NCBI GenBank assembly: GCA_934277435.1
Contig: CAKQUE010000003.1
Coordinates: 45,780-109,779 of the forward strand
Direction: 5' to 3'
Length of the DNA stretch: 64,000 nt
DNA from: an uncultured Alphaproteobacteria bacterium
GTDB taxonomy: Bacteria > Pseudomonadota > Alphaproteobacteria > RF32 > CAG-239
Below the pieces are notes generated by a model. That model was not told where the DNA came from. It searched no databases and saw only the letters and a program-made list of their open reading frames with translations. Below are positions 9,552 through 19,821 of this stretch, piece by piece. Position 1 is the stretch's first letter; each line of letters starts with the position of its first letter. The position numbers were made by a program, and so were the translations under genes.

Positions 9552-11675
9552 TTATTTTTTCGCAGCTTGATTGGCTAAGAATTGAGTTACAATTTCTTTT
9601 TCAGCTTCGCGGTTATCTATGCGTTTCAGCAGTTCAGTTTTTTCTTTATCAGACATTTTAATCATATTGCCGGCTCCATTGTTTTTTAAGTAGCTGATTT
9701 CATAGCCGCTGTCTTTAACTTCATATTCAAGCAGACCATTTTCATCATATTCTTTATAGGTTTTGCCGTTCCAAACTCCATTTTTATAGTTTTTGCTAAA
9801 CTTAACCTTGCCATTAGGATAATATGCTGTTTGCGCGCCATCAGGCAAATTATTAGCAAATTTCATAGAAATTAACTTATTGCCTTGTTCGTCAAAAGAG
9901 GTTGCTTCTCCATGGAGTACGCCCTTGTAATAAGTCAAGTTCAACATAGGTTTTCCGTTGGCATAAAAATAGGTTTTATCACCGTTTAACACGTTATCTT
10001 TATAGGTTGCGTTCACAAGCAGCTGACCATTTTTATCATATTCTTGATATAGACCATTGCGCTGGTTGTCGCGCATTTCTATTTTTTCATTTGGATTTCC
10101 GCTGCTTTCAAAAAATGTTTGAATTGTCCCGTTTTGCACACCCTTGAAATATGGAATTTCAGCCATCTTGTTGCCGCCTTCATAATACAAAGTCAACAAT
10201 CCGGTAAACTGCTGCGGATTAGCGTTTTTTTCTTTTGAAACCAATCTATATTTCAACGAGCCGTTTTTATAATATCCGTCTTCTTTACCGGTGAACAAAC
10301 CGTTTTCATAAACAGATTCTGTAACTTTATTGCCAAAGTCATCACGGGTAACGACATTGCCGCTGATTTTACCGTCTGCAAAACCAATTTCTTGGTCAAT
10401 ATTTTTGCCATCGGCTTTGTACAATGTTATTTGTCCTGAAATTTTATTGTTTTGCACAAAGGCTTGAGCAGATTTTTTACCGCCTTTGTTATATTTCGTC
10501 ACAACCCCGTCAACGACACCTTGTCGAACTGTTGCAGTTTTTTGAATATCGCCATTGTCAAAATAATCAATTGACTGACCGCTTAAAATTCCATTTTCAT
10601 AAGTTCTGTCATATTTGATTTTGCCATTTGGATAATAGGCTATGTCATGACCATTAATCTTGCCATTTTTAAAGTCGGTGACAGACTTTTTCTGCCCGTT
10701 TTCATAAAATGTTTGCAGTTGCCCGTTCAGCACACTGTATGTATATGGCAAAACAGAGGCCGGATTGCCGTTACGGTAATATGTTTTCATTAGTCCGTTT
10801 GGCTCATCATCTGTAAAATTTGCTTCAATAGCCAGCTTGCCGTTGTCATAGTATTTTTTATATACACCGTTGCGCAAATTGTCGGCAAACGTTGCGGTTT
10901 CCATCAATTGACCATTTTTATAATAAGTTTTAGCCTCTCCGGAAACTTCATTATTTTTGTAATTTACATCGGCAAAAAGATTTCCGTCTTCATAATATGT
11001 TTTTTGCGAACCTTCATATTTATCATTTACATAAGAATTAAGTTCTTTTAATTCTCCTGATTCATAATAAACTTGTTCTGCGCCTTCGGCCTTGCCGTTT
11101 ATATATGTTGTTTCGGAAGCAATTTTTCCGTTTTCAAAATATTGTGTAAATTTACCGTTTACTTTGCCTTCATCATTAAACGGCAATGTGTAGCTGATGG
11201 TTTTTCCATCATCAAAATAACCAGTTTCTGTCCCCACTTGTACATTGTTTTTAAATTCGGCTGTTACAGAAAGTTTGCCCTCGTCATTAAACGATTGTGC
11301 CGGACCATTTAGCTGATTGTCTTTATAGGTAAAAGTTTTACTTACAGAACCGTCAGGATAATATGTTTCGGTTTGGCCTTCTTGTTTTCCGGCGCTGTAT
11401 TGTGCCTTTGATTTTAAGGTTCCGTCATCATAATATGTTTTGACAACCCCATCGACTTTTTTGTTTTTGTAAGGAGTTTCCGATTGCACCGAGCCGTCGT
11501 CAAAATAATTTTTTTGTACGCCGTCTTCTGTTCGTCTGATGTTGAAAGATTCTTGATTTTGAGTTTCATCAGGGGCGTATGAGCTTTTCAGGTTTGGCAG
11601 CCAGTTTAATTTCATTGCAACCAAAAACAAAATTCCAAGGACTATTAAAATAATCAAACCTGTATTTTTTTTCAT
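9552..11675 (-). CDS. Membrane-anchored MORN/YwqK-type repeat protein
   Basis: A 707-aa protein with an N-terminal signal anchor (KNTGLIILIVLGILFLVAM) and then about 28 tandem repeats of ~22 aa with the pattern YY.DG.L......Y.NG...G (for example YYDDGTLKSKAQYSAGKQEG). This is the MORN-variant repeat found in proteins annotated as YwqK-family antitoxins and in many secreted host-interaction proteins; most of it should face the periplasm or outside. The start at 11675 is chosen because GGAGG lies four bases upstream; the frame stays open 22 codons further upstream. No toxin partner is visible next to it, so the antitoxin label should not be taken literally. Function unknown. Confidence 0.8.
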   Translation of the reverse strand: MKKNTGLIILIVLGILFLVAMKLNWLPNLKSSYAPDETQNQESFNIRRTEDGVQKNYFDDGSVQSETPYKNKKVDGVVKTYYDDGTLKSKAQYSAGKQEGQTETYYPDGSVSKTFTYKDNQLNGPAQSFNDEGKLSVTAEFKNNVQVGTETGYFDDGKTISYTLPFNDEGKVNGKFTQYFENGKIASETTYINGKAEGAEQVYYESGELKELNSYVNDKYEGSQKTYYEDGNLFADVNYKNNEVSGEAKTYYKNGQLMETATFADNLRNGVYKKYYDNGKLAIEANFTDDEPNGLMKTYYRNGNPASVLPYTYSVLNGQLQTFYENGQKKSVTDFKNGKINGHDIAYYPNGKIKYDRTYENGILSGQSIDYFDNGDIQKTATVRQGVVDGVVTKYNKGGKKSAQAFVQNNKISGQITLYKADGKNIDQEIGFADGKISGNVVTRDDFGNKVTESVYENGLFTGKEDGYYKNGSLKYRLVSKEKNANPQQFTGLLTLYYEGGNKMAEIPYFKGVQNGTIQTFFESSGNPNEKIEMRDNQRNGLYQEYDKNGQLLVNATYKDNVLNGDKTYFYANGKPMLNLTYYKGVLHGEATSFDEQGNKLISMKFANNLPDGAQTAYYPNGKVKFSKNYKNGVWNGKTYKEYDENGLLEYEVKDSGYEISYLKNNGAGNMIKMSDKEKTELLKRIDNREAEKEIVTQFLANQAAKK

Positions 11676-11770
11676 TTTTCCTCCAACAAAACACAATTTA
11701 TAGTTTATTTTATTCATAACATGAAGATTTATGTTCTTCAAGATTAATTGCTTTAATCAACAAAAAAAGT

Positions 11771-13174
11771 CTAGGTATATTGGGCTTGGCGGACCTGCAA
11801 AAGTTTTATGATAGAACTTTCCAAATTAATTTGCTGATTTTCGGCAATAAAATTAAGGTTCTCATTTTCTTTGTCTGACAAGGCTTTGGTTATACCGATT
11901 TCGTCATAGTAGCTTTGACTGTCTTTTTCCAGTTTGGCGGCGGTGTCTGTATTGCCGGAATCTGTGTAGTATTCAGCTAGTTTGTGGCGGGCATTGGCAA
12001 TCTGCGGTGCATAGAGAATTTTATCGCCGTTATCAGCCACATTTTGATAGGCGTAAACAGCATTTTTATAGTCTTTTTGCTGCCAATAAACATCACCGTA
12101 GCCACTCCATGCGTTTATACTTTGCGGCGCCAGTTCTAATGCAAGTTCAAAAGAATTTTGCGCCAGTCCCAAGTTGTTTTCCATTGCTATGGTTCCAAAT
12201 AAGCAAGAATATGCCGCGGCTTGTGCATAAATCAAATTTTGGGGTAAACCATTTTGTGTTTCTGCGGTGTCTATTTGCTGTTTGATTAAGTTTTCCAATA
12301 GTAGCAGACAAAAAGAATTATCTCCTTGAGCCCAATTATAAAGAGCTTCATTATTTGACGGCAACTCACTGCGAGCAGGAAGAGAGTCAAATTTACCAGT
12401 GTTGCAAAGGGTTACAAAATCTCTGACGGCAGAAATTGTTTGCAATATTTCTTCTGTGTTTTTTTCGCCTTGATTGCGATAATACACAGCTTGCGCAATT
12501 TTTTCTGGTGTAACTTCACGGCTGAGCATGTTTATTATCAAGCCAATAAGCTCATTCATTGATTCTTGCGGTCTTTGATAATTTAATGAAGTTGTTTTAT
12601 CCAATTCTTCTTGGATATTATCAATATTTTTGTTCCAATCCAAACGAATATCTTGGTTTTGTTTGGCCTGATATTTTAAATGGTCTTTCAAACGTAAAAT
12701 ATCATCGGTCGTTGCCGAAGAAATCACTAAATCTCGTGATATTTCTTGCTCTTTTTCTTCTAAAGCAGCGTTTCTTTTTTCTGAATAAGTGTGCGGCTGG
12801 GAGTTTTGCGGAATTTCATTGTTTGTATTTATGGTTATTCTCGGGCGCTCATCTTCCAAAAATTCTTCTGTTTCATTTGCCGGAGTATTAGCCGCGCCTC
12901 CGCTATTTGCATTTTCTGCCGTATAAAATAGTCCGGCTGCAGAGGATTCCCCGTCAGCAATTCGAAAAGTATCAATAACGGATTTTACGTATATCAGCGT
13001 TATCAAAACTAAAAACACGGCAAAAGTGGCCATAATATAAATGCCGTTTGGCCCAAATTCTTGGATAACGATGGAATGAAATTTATCAAATTTTGCTAAA
13101 AATATGGCTAAAAAGTCATTCAACTGAGAGGAACCTGACAAAGAAATTTTCGAAAAAGTGGTTAAATCAAACAT
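11771..13174 (-). CDS. Membrane-anchored TPR protein
   Basis: A 467-aa protein with one hydrophobic segment near the N terminus (residues ~47-66, IYIMATFAVFLVLITLIYV), a low-complexity acidic linker and C-terminal TPR-like helices (SINAWSGYGDVYWQQKDYKN, YAQAAAYSCLFGTIAMENN). Good Shine-Dalgarno (AAGGA, seven bases before the ATG). Neighbours on the same strand are another anchored TPR protein upstream and the MORN-type protein downstream, which suggests a membrane scaffold system. Not recognised as a named protein. Confidence 0.65.
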   Translation of the reverse strand: MFDLTTFSKISLSGSSQLNDFLAIFLAKFDKFHSIVIQEFGPNGIYIMATFAVFLVLITLIYVKSVIDTFRIADGESSAAGLFYTAENANSGGAANTPANETEEFLEDERPRITINTNNEIPQNSQPHTYSEKRNAALEEKEQEISRDLVISSATTDDILRLKDHLKYQAKQNQDIRLDWNKNIDNIQEELDKTTSLNYQRPQESMNELIGLIINMLSREVTPEKIAQAVYYRNQGEKNTEEILQTISAVRDFVTLCNTGKFDSLPARSELPSNNEALYNWAQGDNSFCLLLLENLIKQQIDTAETQNGLPQNLIYAQAAAYSCLFGTIAMENNLGLAQNSFELALELAPQSINAWSGYGDVYWQQKDYKNAVYAYQNVADNGDKILYAPQIANARHKLAEYYTDSGNTDTAAKLEKDSQSYYDEIGITKALSDKENENLNFIAENQQINLESSIIKLLQVRQAQYT

Positions 13175-13274
13175 TATATATCCTTTGTTTGGGCGGCTGA
13201 ATCATCTAGCAATTAAGATAAAACTTCAATTTACTATTTCACTCTACACAAAGCGTTAGGTAAAGTAAAGAATT

Positions 13275-14750
13275 TTATACAGAAATTGTTTGTTTTTGAA
13301 TAAGATTGATTAAATCAGCGTCTTCGGTTTTTTGCGCATATTCTAGGGCTAGTTTGATGTTGTTGTCGGCGGCGGATTGATTGCCGGAAAGTTTTTCTAT
13401 CAGTGCTAAATTAGCGTAGTCGGCGGCCAAACCGGTGCAGCGTTCATGATTTTGTTCCAAAAACAACGATTGCTGCAGCAAAGTTTTGGCTCGTTGTAAA
13501 TCATTTTTTTGCAAAAAAATCAACCCCAGCAGACTATAGGCGTCGGCAATATGAAAATTTAGGTCTTGAGTTTTATTTTGTTCCAAAATTTGGCGAAGCA
13601 ACTTTTCTGCGGCCGAATATTTCTTTTGTTTGCTTAAGGCTCGAGCCTGTAAATATAAGGATTCCGCATAGGCAGAATAATTTTTTTGTTCCAAATAAAG
13701 TGCAGCGGCGTTTTTGGCTGCTGTGGTCGCTTTTTGATTTTTCCCGCTATCCAAAGCAAAATGCCCAATAAGCTGCAGACTAAAAGCAATGCCGCGCTCA
13801 TTGTTGATTTGTTGGTGTAAGATAAGGGCGTTATGAGCGTTTTTTTGCGCTGATTTTTCATCTTTTTTAGCCAAATGCAATAAAGACAATTGATTAAAAA
13901 TATCGGCGCTCAATCTTTTGTTAGAAGTTTGTAAAGCGGTGTTTAGTTTGTCTTCAGCTTCTTCCAGCCTGTTTTCAAACAGCATGAGCATACCCAGCAT
14001 AGCGGTGGTCTGCGCTTTAAAAAAATCTAGATTAACGGCAGAAAATATTTTTAAAGCGGATTCTATCATAGTTTGGGCAATGTCATTGACGCAGCTGATG
14101 CGATAAATTTCAGCCATAAGCAAATAAGTCTGCGCTTCTTCAAACAGAAAATGTTGTTGCTTAAAAAGCTTTAGCGCCAAAGAAGCTTGCTCCGAAGCTG
14201 AGAGCATATCGCCTTCTTGTAAATAGGAAATCGCCAACAAATAGGCCTTGTAGGCTTTAAGCTGCTGTGTTAAATGCTTGGAGCTTAAATGTCGCAACAG
14301 GCTAGGCAGTTCTCGGTCAAAAAAAAGAAAATGTGCAAGCTGCGCGGTTGCTAAAAGCGTTTGCGGACAGCTTAAATTTTTGCGCGATTTTTTCAGTTTT
14401 ACGTATATCTTTTCTGGCGACTGAGTAAATGCTTGCAATAACAAACTTAAAGGCTTGTTTTTTGTTTTAAAGTAAAGAGCTGCTTTTTCTGGACGTCCGC
14501 CGATTAAGTAAACTAAGGTATTTTTAGCCTTGGCAGAAAAAGAAAAGAATAGTTCAGCTAAAGCTTTATTGACAACTAGGGTTGAAAAGAAGGTTGATTC
14601 TTTATATATCTGCTGCCGTTTTAGGATGTTTATCTGCGCCAATTTTTTCAAATGCTTAAAGCGCCAATAGGTCAAAAATCCTAAAACAATTAGGAAAATT
14701 AAAGCAAGCAGACCGCCTAAGCCGCCAAAAATAAAATATTTTTCCAACAT
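13275..14750 (-). CDS. TPR-repeat protein with N-terminal membrane anchor
   Basis: A 491-aa protein. Residues ~8-29 form a membrane segment (FGGLGGLLALIFLIVLGFL) followed by basic residues, then roughly ten helical TPR-type repeats to the C terminus (for example AYSLLGLIFLQKNDLQRAKT). No enzymatic motif is visible. It heads the minus-strand run towards nagB and is divergent from the Lon-like protease, with 68 bp between the two starts. TPR arrays usually mediate protein-protein contact; the partner is unknown. Confidence 0.65.
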   Translation of the reverse strand: MLEKYFIFGGLGGLLALIFLIVLGFLTYWRFKHLKKLAQINILKRQQIYKESTFFSTLVVNKALAELFFSFSAKAKNTLVYLIGGRPEKAALYFKTKNKPLSLLLQAFTQSPEKIYVKLKKSRKNLSCPQTLLATAQLAHFLFFDRELPSLLRHLSSKHLTQQLKAYKAYLLAISYLQEGDMLSASEQASLALKLFKQQHFLFEEAQTYLLMAEIYRISCVNDIAQTMIESALKIFSAVNLDFFKAQTTAMLGMLMLFENRLEEAEDKLNTALQTSNKRLSADIFNQLSLLHLAKKDEKSAQKNAHNALILHQQINNERGIAFSLQLIGHFALDSGKNQKATTAAKNAAALYLEQKNYSAYAESLYLQARALSKQKKYSAAEKLLRQILEQNKTQDLNFHIADAYSLLGLIFLQKNDLQRAKTLLQQSLFLEQNHERCTGLAADYANLALIEKLSGNQSAADNNIKLALEYAQKTEDADLINLIQKQTISV

Positions 14751-14818
14751 TTACACTCTATTAGCAATTTACAGTTTATTATAAAAACACTCTATAAATT
14801 ATAAAGGAAAATTTTAAA

Positions 14819-17254
14819 ATGGCTATTACAAAATTAACTTCCGACCAACTTTATCGCAAATGTGATCCGTCAAAATTTGATTTTAACACAACTGCCGATT
14901 TGGAAGAGCGTTTATCCGCTTTGGGGCAGGATAGGGCTATTCATGCGGTGGAGCTTGGTATACATATCAAATCTCGCGGCTACAATTTATTTTGCTTAGG
15001 TCCTGAGGGAACCGGCAAAACCAGTTTGGTTAAACGTATTTTGGAAAAGGAAGCTAAAAACCGCAAAACTCCAGACGATTGGGCTTATGTGTATAATTTT
15101 GATGAGCCATATAAACCGATTGCTATGAGTTTTCCGGCCGGTCAAGCCGCAGAATTTGCCAAAGATGTTGATGAGTTACTCGATGAATTGGCGGATTCGC
15201 TGCCGGAGATTATTGAGTCTGAGGAATATAAGGCGGCGCTTGGTATTATTCGCCAAAAATATAAGGCTAAAAAAGAAGAATATATCAATGTGTTGCAGAA
15301 AAAAGCCAAAGGCAAGCGAGTTTCTTTGCTGCATATGCAAATGGGGCTTGTTGTGGCGCCGATGAAAGATGGCGAAGTTTTGAGCCCAGATGCGTTTGAA
15401 CAGCTTCCGGAAGAAGAAAAGAAGCTGGTTATGGACGATTTAAACGCCATGCAGGAAGAAATTGAAAACGCTACTCAGGATTTGCCGCGTTGGGAAGAAA
15501 AACAAAAACGCGAGATTACTATTTTGCGTGAAAAATTTGTTCGTTCGGCGGTGAAAGATCCGATTGATGCCTTGCGTAAAAAATATAAAAGCCAACAGCC
15601 GTCCAGATTTTTGAAACAAATCCAAGACAATATTATGGATAATATTGATGATTTTGTGCCGACTGACAACGATAAACAAGCGGCGGCAACCGGTGCAGAT
15701 GAAGATCCTTTACAGCAGCTTCTGAGCAAAATGAAACAGCCGGAGGAAGACAAATTTGCCAAATTTAAAGTTAATGTGATTGTTAAAAACGTGCCAAATT
15801 CCGGCGCGCCGATAATTACTGTTGACTATCCTACTCAGGGCAATTTAGTGGGAAAAGTGGAGCGCATTCAGCAATACGGCGCATTGCTGACCGATTTTAC
15901 TTTGATTAAAGCCGGCGCATTGCATCAGGCTAACGGCGGATTTTTACTGCTTGACGCTCGCAAAGTCTTGGAACAGCCTTTTGCTTGGGATTCTTTGAAA
16001 CGAGCTATTGCCTCCAAACGTGTAAAAATTGAAGCGCCGTCAGAAGAAACCAGTTTCACCACCATTTCTCTGGATCCAGAGCCCATTCCTTTAGATATTA
16101 AGGTGGTTTTGACCGGCGATTTCGAAATTTATGAATTGCTGAGCGAGAGAGATCCTGATTTCCGCGACTTTTTCAAAGTTGAGGCTGATTTTGGCATGAT
16201 TATGGATAGAAATGCCGAAAATGAAGTGGAATATGCCAAACTTATCGGCTCTCTTTCAAAAAAGAAACAACTGCGCTCGCTCAATCGTCAGGCAGTAGCG
16301 AGGGTTATTGAATATGCCTCTCGTTTGGCCGATGACGCCGGAAAATTGACCGCGCACATTTCTTCTATTGGTGACTTATTGCGCGAGGCCGATTATTGGG
16401 CGCGTGTTTCCAACTCTAAGCAGATTGGCAAAAATCACATTGACCAAGCCATAGAAGCGCAGATTTATCGTTCTGACCGCATTAAAAAAGCCATGCTGGA
16501 AGAAATCGACAAAGGCACCATTTTAATGGATGTCAAAGGCGAACGCGTGGGTCAGATTAATGGTCTGGTTGTCTATGATTTTTCGCGTTATTCATTTGGT
16601 AAGCCGGCGCGCATTACCACGCAGGTGCGTATCGGAAAAGGCGATTTTATTGATATTGAGCGCGAAATTTCTATGAGTGGTCCAATTCATACCAAAGGCG
16701 TATTGATATTAAAATCATTGATTGCTAACCGTTTTGCCAAACATTCTCCGCTTTCATTGTCTGCTTCTATTGTGTTTGAACAGTCATATGGCGGAGTTGA
16801 TGGCGATAGCGCTTCTTCAACCGAGTACTATTGCTTGATGTCGGCGATTGCTAATTTGCCGATAAAGCAAAGCATTGCTGTAACTGGTTCTATCAATCAG
16901 TTTGGAGAAATTCAGCCAATTGGCGGAGTAAACGAAAAAATTGAAGGTTTCTTTGATGTTTGCGCTCACGATGGCCTAAACGGCAAGCAAGGAGTGATTA
17001 TTCCGCGTACCAATGTCGATAATTTGATGCTGCGGGCAGATATTGTGCAGGCTGTAGAGGAAGGACGCTTTACCATTTATGCAATTGACACTGTTGATGA
17101 CGGTGTAGAAATTTTGACAGGTGTCAAAGCTGGCGCGCCGGATAGCAAAGGAAATTATCCAAAAGGTACTGTAAACTATTTGGTAGAAGAAAGCCTGCGT
17201 CAATATTATAAAGACTATGCTCGTTATGCTAAAGAAACTCATGGTTGTTTATAA
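14819..17254 (+). CDS. Lon-related ATP-dependent protease (COG1067 type)
   Basis: An 811-aa AAA+ protease of the LonB/YcbZ-like family. Walker A is GPEGTGKTS (residues 61-69). A long coiled-coil insert (~residues 130-290) interrupts the AAA domain, followed by the HQANGGFLLLDARKVL segment. The C-terminal S16 peptidase domain has the Ser of GGVDGDSASSTEYY and the Lys of IGGVNEKIEGF, the Ser-Lys dyad. These enzymes degrade unfolded or specific proteins; alphaproteobacteria often carry this protein in addition to Lon. Start supported by AAAGGAAAATTTTAAA before the ATG. Followed by a strong terminator, so monocistronic. Confidence 0.92.
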   Translation: MAITKLTSDQLYRKCDPSKFDFNTTADLEERLSALGQDRAIHAVELGIHIKSRGYNLFCLGPEGTGKTSLVKRILEKEAKNRKTPDDWAYVYNFDEPYKPIAMSFPAGQAAEFAKDVDELLDELADSLPEIIESEEYKAALGIIRQKYKAKKEEYINVLQKKAKGKRVSLLHMQMGLVVAPMKDGEVLSPDAFEQLPEEEKKLVMDDLNAMQEEIENATQDLPRWEEKQKREITILREKFVRSAVKDPIDALRKKYKSQQPSRFLKQIQDNIMDNIDDFVPTDNDKQAAATGADEDPLQQLLSKMKQPEEDKFAKFKVNVIVKNVPNSGAPIITVDYPTQGNLVGKVERIQQYGALLTDFTLIKAGALHQANGGFLLLDARKVLEQPFAWDSLKRAIASKRVKIEAPSEETSFTTISLDPEPIPLDIKVVLTGDFEIYELLSERDPDFRDFFKVEADFGMIMDRNAENEVEYAKLIGSLSKKKQLRSLNRQAVARVIEYASRLADDAGKLTAHISSIGDLLREADYWARVSNSKQIGKNHIDQAIEAQIYRSDRIKKAMLEEIDKGTILMDVKGERVGQINGLVVYDFSRYSFGKPARITTQVRIGKGDFIDIEREISMSGPIHTKGVLILKSLIANRFAKHSPLSLSASIVFEQSYGGVDGDSASSTEYYCLMSAIANLPIKQSIAVTGSINQFGEIQPIGGVNEKIEGFFDVCAHDGLNGKQGVIIPRTNVDNLMLRADIVQAVEEGRFTIYAIDTVDDGVEILTGVKAGAPDSKGNYPKGTVNYLVEESLRQYYKDYARYAKETHGCL

Positions 17255-17264
17255 CAAAAAGCAT

Positions 17265-17312
17265 AAAAAAACACCGTTTAGCCTACGCTAAGCGGTGTTT
17301 CTTTTGTTTTTA
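17265..17312. terminator. Bidirectional rho-independent terminator
   Basis: A 12-bp stem (17271-17282 with 17287-17298, one T.G wobble) with loop CTAC, flanked by A-tract on the left and TTTCTTTTGTTTTT on the right. It ends the Lon-like gene and, in the other direction, the convergent 118-aa gene. Confidence 0.9.
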
Positions 17313-17666
17313 TGCTCTTTTGGCTGCGGCCTCAAGAAGCTCCTTGGCTTTCAGCATATTTTTATGCTGACGTGAACCAAGTTCGATTTTGGGGCGGTTT
17401 GGACACGTTGTTGTAAACTCGTATCCTTCAACAAAATCCTTCGCTGAAATCGCCTGCGGGTCATTTGCGATTCCGTAGACAACAGATTCGTTTTTAATTA
17501 ACGAATTGTTGCAGAATCTGCAAGAAGGCCCTATCCAAAGGTAACAAGACTCAACATGACCTGTAACCTTGTTTTTCATATACAAGACGTTATCAACGTC
17601 CTTCAGTATAGCCGAAGCATAGATGAAGAACGTATCAAAATAAATACGCACTAGCTCTAATTCCAT
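17310..17666 (-). CDS. Small Cys-containing orphan protein
   Basis: A 118-aa protein I do not recognise. It has a CxxC pair (PSCRFCNN, Cys49/Cys52 region) with two further Cys residues, which could bind a metal, and a basic helical C terminus ending LLEAAAKRA. No signal peptide or membrane segment. It appears to be a genuine single-gene unit: a consensus-like promoter lies upstream (17753-17781) and a strong terminator follows. The start lacks a visible Shine-Dalgarno and the leader would be about 80 nt. Confidence 0.6.
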   Translation of the reverse strand: MELELVRIYFDTFFIYASAILKDVDNVLYMKNKVTGHVESCYLWIGPSCRFCNNSLIKNESVVYGIANDPQAISAKDFVEGYEFTTTCPNRPKIELGSRQHKNMLKAKELLEAAAKRA

Positions 17667-17752
17667 AAAAATAATTTTTAAGGCGTTAATCTGATAATGT
17701 TATGCTTGCCAAAGGTATAACCGGATATTTATAATAATTAACTTATAAATTC

Positions 17753-17781
17753 AATATATAAAATTTTTTGTCTAAAGTCAA
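17753..17781 (-). promoter_or_regulatory. Sigma70-type promoter of the 118-aa gene
   Basis: Minus strand: TTGACT (17776-17781), 17-nt spacer, TATATT (17753-17758). Predicted start near 17746. Confidence 0.65.
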
Positions 17782-17894
17782 CTTAAATTTGAAGATGGCG
17801 ATGAAAAAACTTCAAAAAATGTTAATTATTTATAAAAAATTAAGTAATGATAGGCTTTAATAAAAGCAAAAAGAATTTTGTTAAAGGATATGAT

Positions 17895-18509
17895 ATGAAT
17901 AGTATAATGCCTACCGACGCTTTGGTGCCAATGGTGATAGAACAAACTCCAAAAGGTGAGCGCTCGTTTGATATTTTTTCTCGTTTGCTGAAAGAAAGAA
18001 TTATTTTTTTGACCGGTGAAGTTAATGACGAAACATCGGCTTTGGTTTGCGCACAGCTCTTGTTTTTGGAAGCCGAAAATCCGAAAAAAGATATTTTCTT
18101 GTATATTAACTCTCCGGGTGGCGTAGTTACTTCCGGTATGGCTATGTATGACACCATGCAATATATCTCTTGCGATGTGGTGACAATTTGTATTGGTCAG
18201 GCATGTTCTATGGGGTCATTTTTACTTGCCGGCGGAACCAAAGGCAAGCGCTATTCTTTGCCAAACTCGCAGATTATGATTCACCAGCCGTCCGGCGGTG
18301 CCAAAGGACAGGCTGCGGATATTGAAATTCAGGCCAAATTGATTTTGGATTTGCGTAAACGTTTAAATGCAATTTACGCCCAAAACACCGGTCAAAAAAT
18401 TTCGGTCATTGAGCGCGCTATGGACAGAGATAATTTTATGACGCCGCAAGAAGCCTTGGATTTTGGTTTGATTGACCATATTATTACCAACCGTGAAGAA
18501 GTTAAGTAG
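17895..18509 (+). CDS. clpP: ATP-dependent Clp protease proteolytic subunit
   Basis: The serine peptidase of ClpXP, 204 aa. The catalytic triad is visible as Ser105 ([10 protein letters not shown]), His130 ([11 protein letters not shown]) and Asp179 (MDRDNFM). The start at 17895 is chosen because AAGGA lies six bases upstream; an upstream in-frame ATG at 17847 has no ribosome site and would add 16 basic residues. clpX follows seven bases later, the standard alphaproteobacterial order. Substrates in the class include CtrA-type regulators and ssrA-tagged proteins. Confidence 0.97.
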   Translation: MNSIMPTDALVPMVIEQTPKGERSFDIFSRLLKERIIFLTGEVNDETSALVCAQLLFLEAENPKKDIFLYINSPGGVVTSGMAMYDTMQYISCDVVTICIGQACSMGSFLLAGGTKGKRYSLPNSQIMIHQPSGGAKGQAADIEIQAKLILDLRKRLNAIYAQNTGQKISVIERAMDRDNFMTPQEALDFGLIDHIITNREEVK

Positions 18510-18516
18510 GTGAAAA

Positions 18517-19788
18517 ATGAGTGAAGATAACGAAGAAATTTTGCATTGTTCGTTTTGCGGCAAAAGTCAAAAAGAGGTAAAAAAACTGGTCGCCGGACGC
18601 GGTGTTTATATTTGCAATGAGTGCATAGATGTTTGCCATTCCATTATGGAAGATGAGGCGGAGCTTGCTCCGGAAAATAAAACAGCGTCTACTGATGAAC
18701 CGTTGATGAACAGTTTGCCCACCCCGTCAAAAATCAAAGAGTTTCTAGATGAATATGTGATTGGGCAGGATTATGCTAAAAAAGTTTTATCCGTTGCTGT
18801 ATATAATCACTATAAACGTTTGAATAATCCCAAAAAAGACGAAGTGGATATCACCAAATCAAATGTGATTTTAATTGGTTCTACCGGTTGCGGTAAAACT
18901 TTGCTGGCGCAAACTTTGGCAAAGATTTTGAATGTTCCGTTTGCTATTGCCGACGCCACCACCTTAACCGAAGCCGGTTATGTTGGCGAAGATGTTGAAA
19001 ATATTGTGCTAAAATTAGTGCAAAACGCTAATTATGACATTGAAAAGGCTCAGCGCGGTATCATTTATATTGATGAAATCGATAAAATTTCCCGCAAAGG
19101 CGACGGACCGTCAATTACGCGCGATGTGTCGGGCGAGGGCGTGCAGCAGGCTTTGCTGAAAATTATTGAAGGCACTGTTGCCAATGTTCCACCGCAAGGC
19201 GGACGCAAGCATCCTCAGCAAGAATTTTTGCATGTAGACACTAAAAATATTTTGTTTATTTGCGGCGGTGCGTTTGCCGGTTTGGAAAAAATTGTTGAAA
19301 AGCATGGCACAGAAAGCGGAAATTCCATTGGTTTTGGCGCTAAAGTGGAAAAAGATGAAAAGACTATCGGTCAGATTTTGAAGGACGTTCGTCCGGAAGA
19401 TTTGATTAAATACGGACTTATTCCGGAATTTACCGGACGTGTGCCGGTTATCGCCACTTTAGACGATTTGAACGAAGACGCTTTAATCCGTGTTTTGACC
19501 GAGCCGAAAAACGCTTTAGTCAGCCAATACGCCTCTTTGTTTGGTATGGATGACGTCAAGCTGACAATCACGACGGAAGCATTGCGCGCCATTGCTAAAA
19601 AAGCGATAGAACGCAAAACCGGCGCTCGTGGGTTGCGCGCGATTATGGAAGAAATTTTGATGGAATGGATGTATGAACTTCCAGACAAAAAAGATATCGC
19701 TGAAATTGTGATAGATGAAAAAGTTATTACAGACGGCGAAAAGCCAAAATTGCTAAAACATAAAGAAGAAACAAAAAAATCAGCTTAG
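18517..19788 (+). CDS. clpX: ATP-dependent Clp protease ATP-binding subunit ClpX
   Basis: A 423-aa AAA+ unfoldase partner of ClpP. The N-terminal C4 zinc-binding domain is present (HCSFCGKS ... [10 protein letters not shown], residues ~10-45), then Walker A GSTGCGKT, Walker [12 protein letters not shown], and the IGF-type ClpP-docking loop (NSIGFGAKV). Length is typical. Directly downstream of clpP with GGTGAAAA as ribosome site, so translated from the same mRNA. A terminator hairpin overlaps its stop codon. Confidence 0.97.
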   Translation: MSEDNEEILHCSFCGKSQKEVKKLVAGRGVYICNECIDVCHSIMEDEAELAPENKTASTDEPLMNSLPTPSKIKEFLDEYVIGQDYAKKVLSVAVYNHYKRLNNPKKDEVDITKSNVILIGSTGCGKTLLAQTLAKILNVPFAIADATTLTEAGYVGEDVENIVLKLVQNANYDIEKAQRGIIYIDEIDKISRKGDGPSITRDVSGEGVQQALLKIIEGTVANVPPQGGRKHPQQEFLHVDTKNILFICGGAFAGLEKIVEKHGTESGNSIGFGAKVEKDEKTIGQILKDVRPEDLIKYGLIPEFTGRVPVIATLDDLNEDALIRVLTEPKNALVSQYASLFGMDDVKLTITTEALRAIAKKAIERKTGARGLRAIMEEILMEWMYELPDKKDIAEIVIDEKVITDGEKPKLLKHKEETKKSA

Positions 19789-19803
19789 GCTGATTTTTTT
19801 TTT
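19777..19803 (+). terminator. Terminator of clpPX
   Basis: AAATCAGC (19777-19784), loop TTAG, GCTGATTT (19789-19796), then a run of T. The clpX TAG stop is inside the loop. Confidence 0.9.
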
Positions 19804-19821
19804 GTAAATAAAGAATGTGAA

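Noticed and set aside
9552..11675. Type II antitoxin call for the MORN-type protein
   Set aside because: The name comes from automatic annotation of YwqK; no toxin gene is adjacent and the protein is large and membrane-anchored.
12559..12891. 110-codon frame opposite the TPR gene
   Set aside because: It is the antisense shadow of a gene with a clear ribosome site and protein-like composition.
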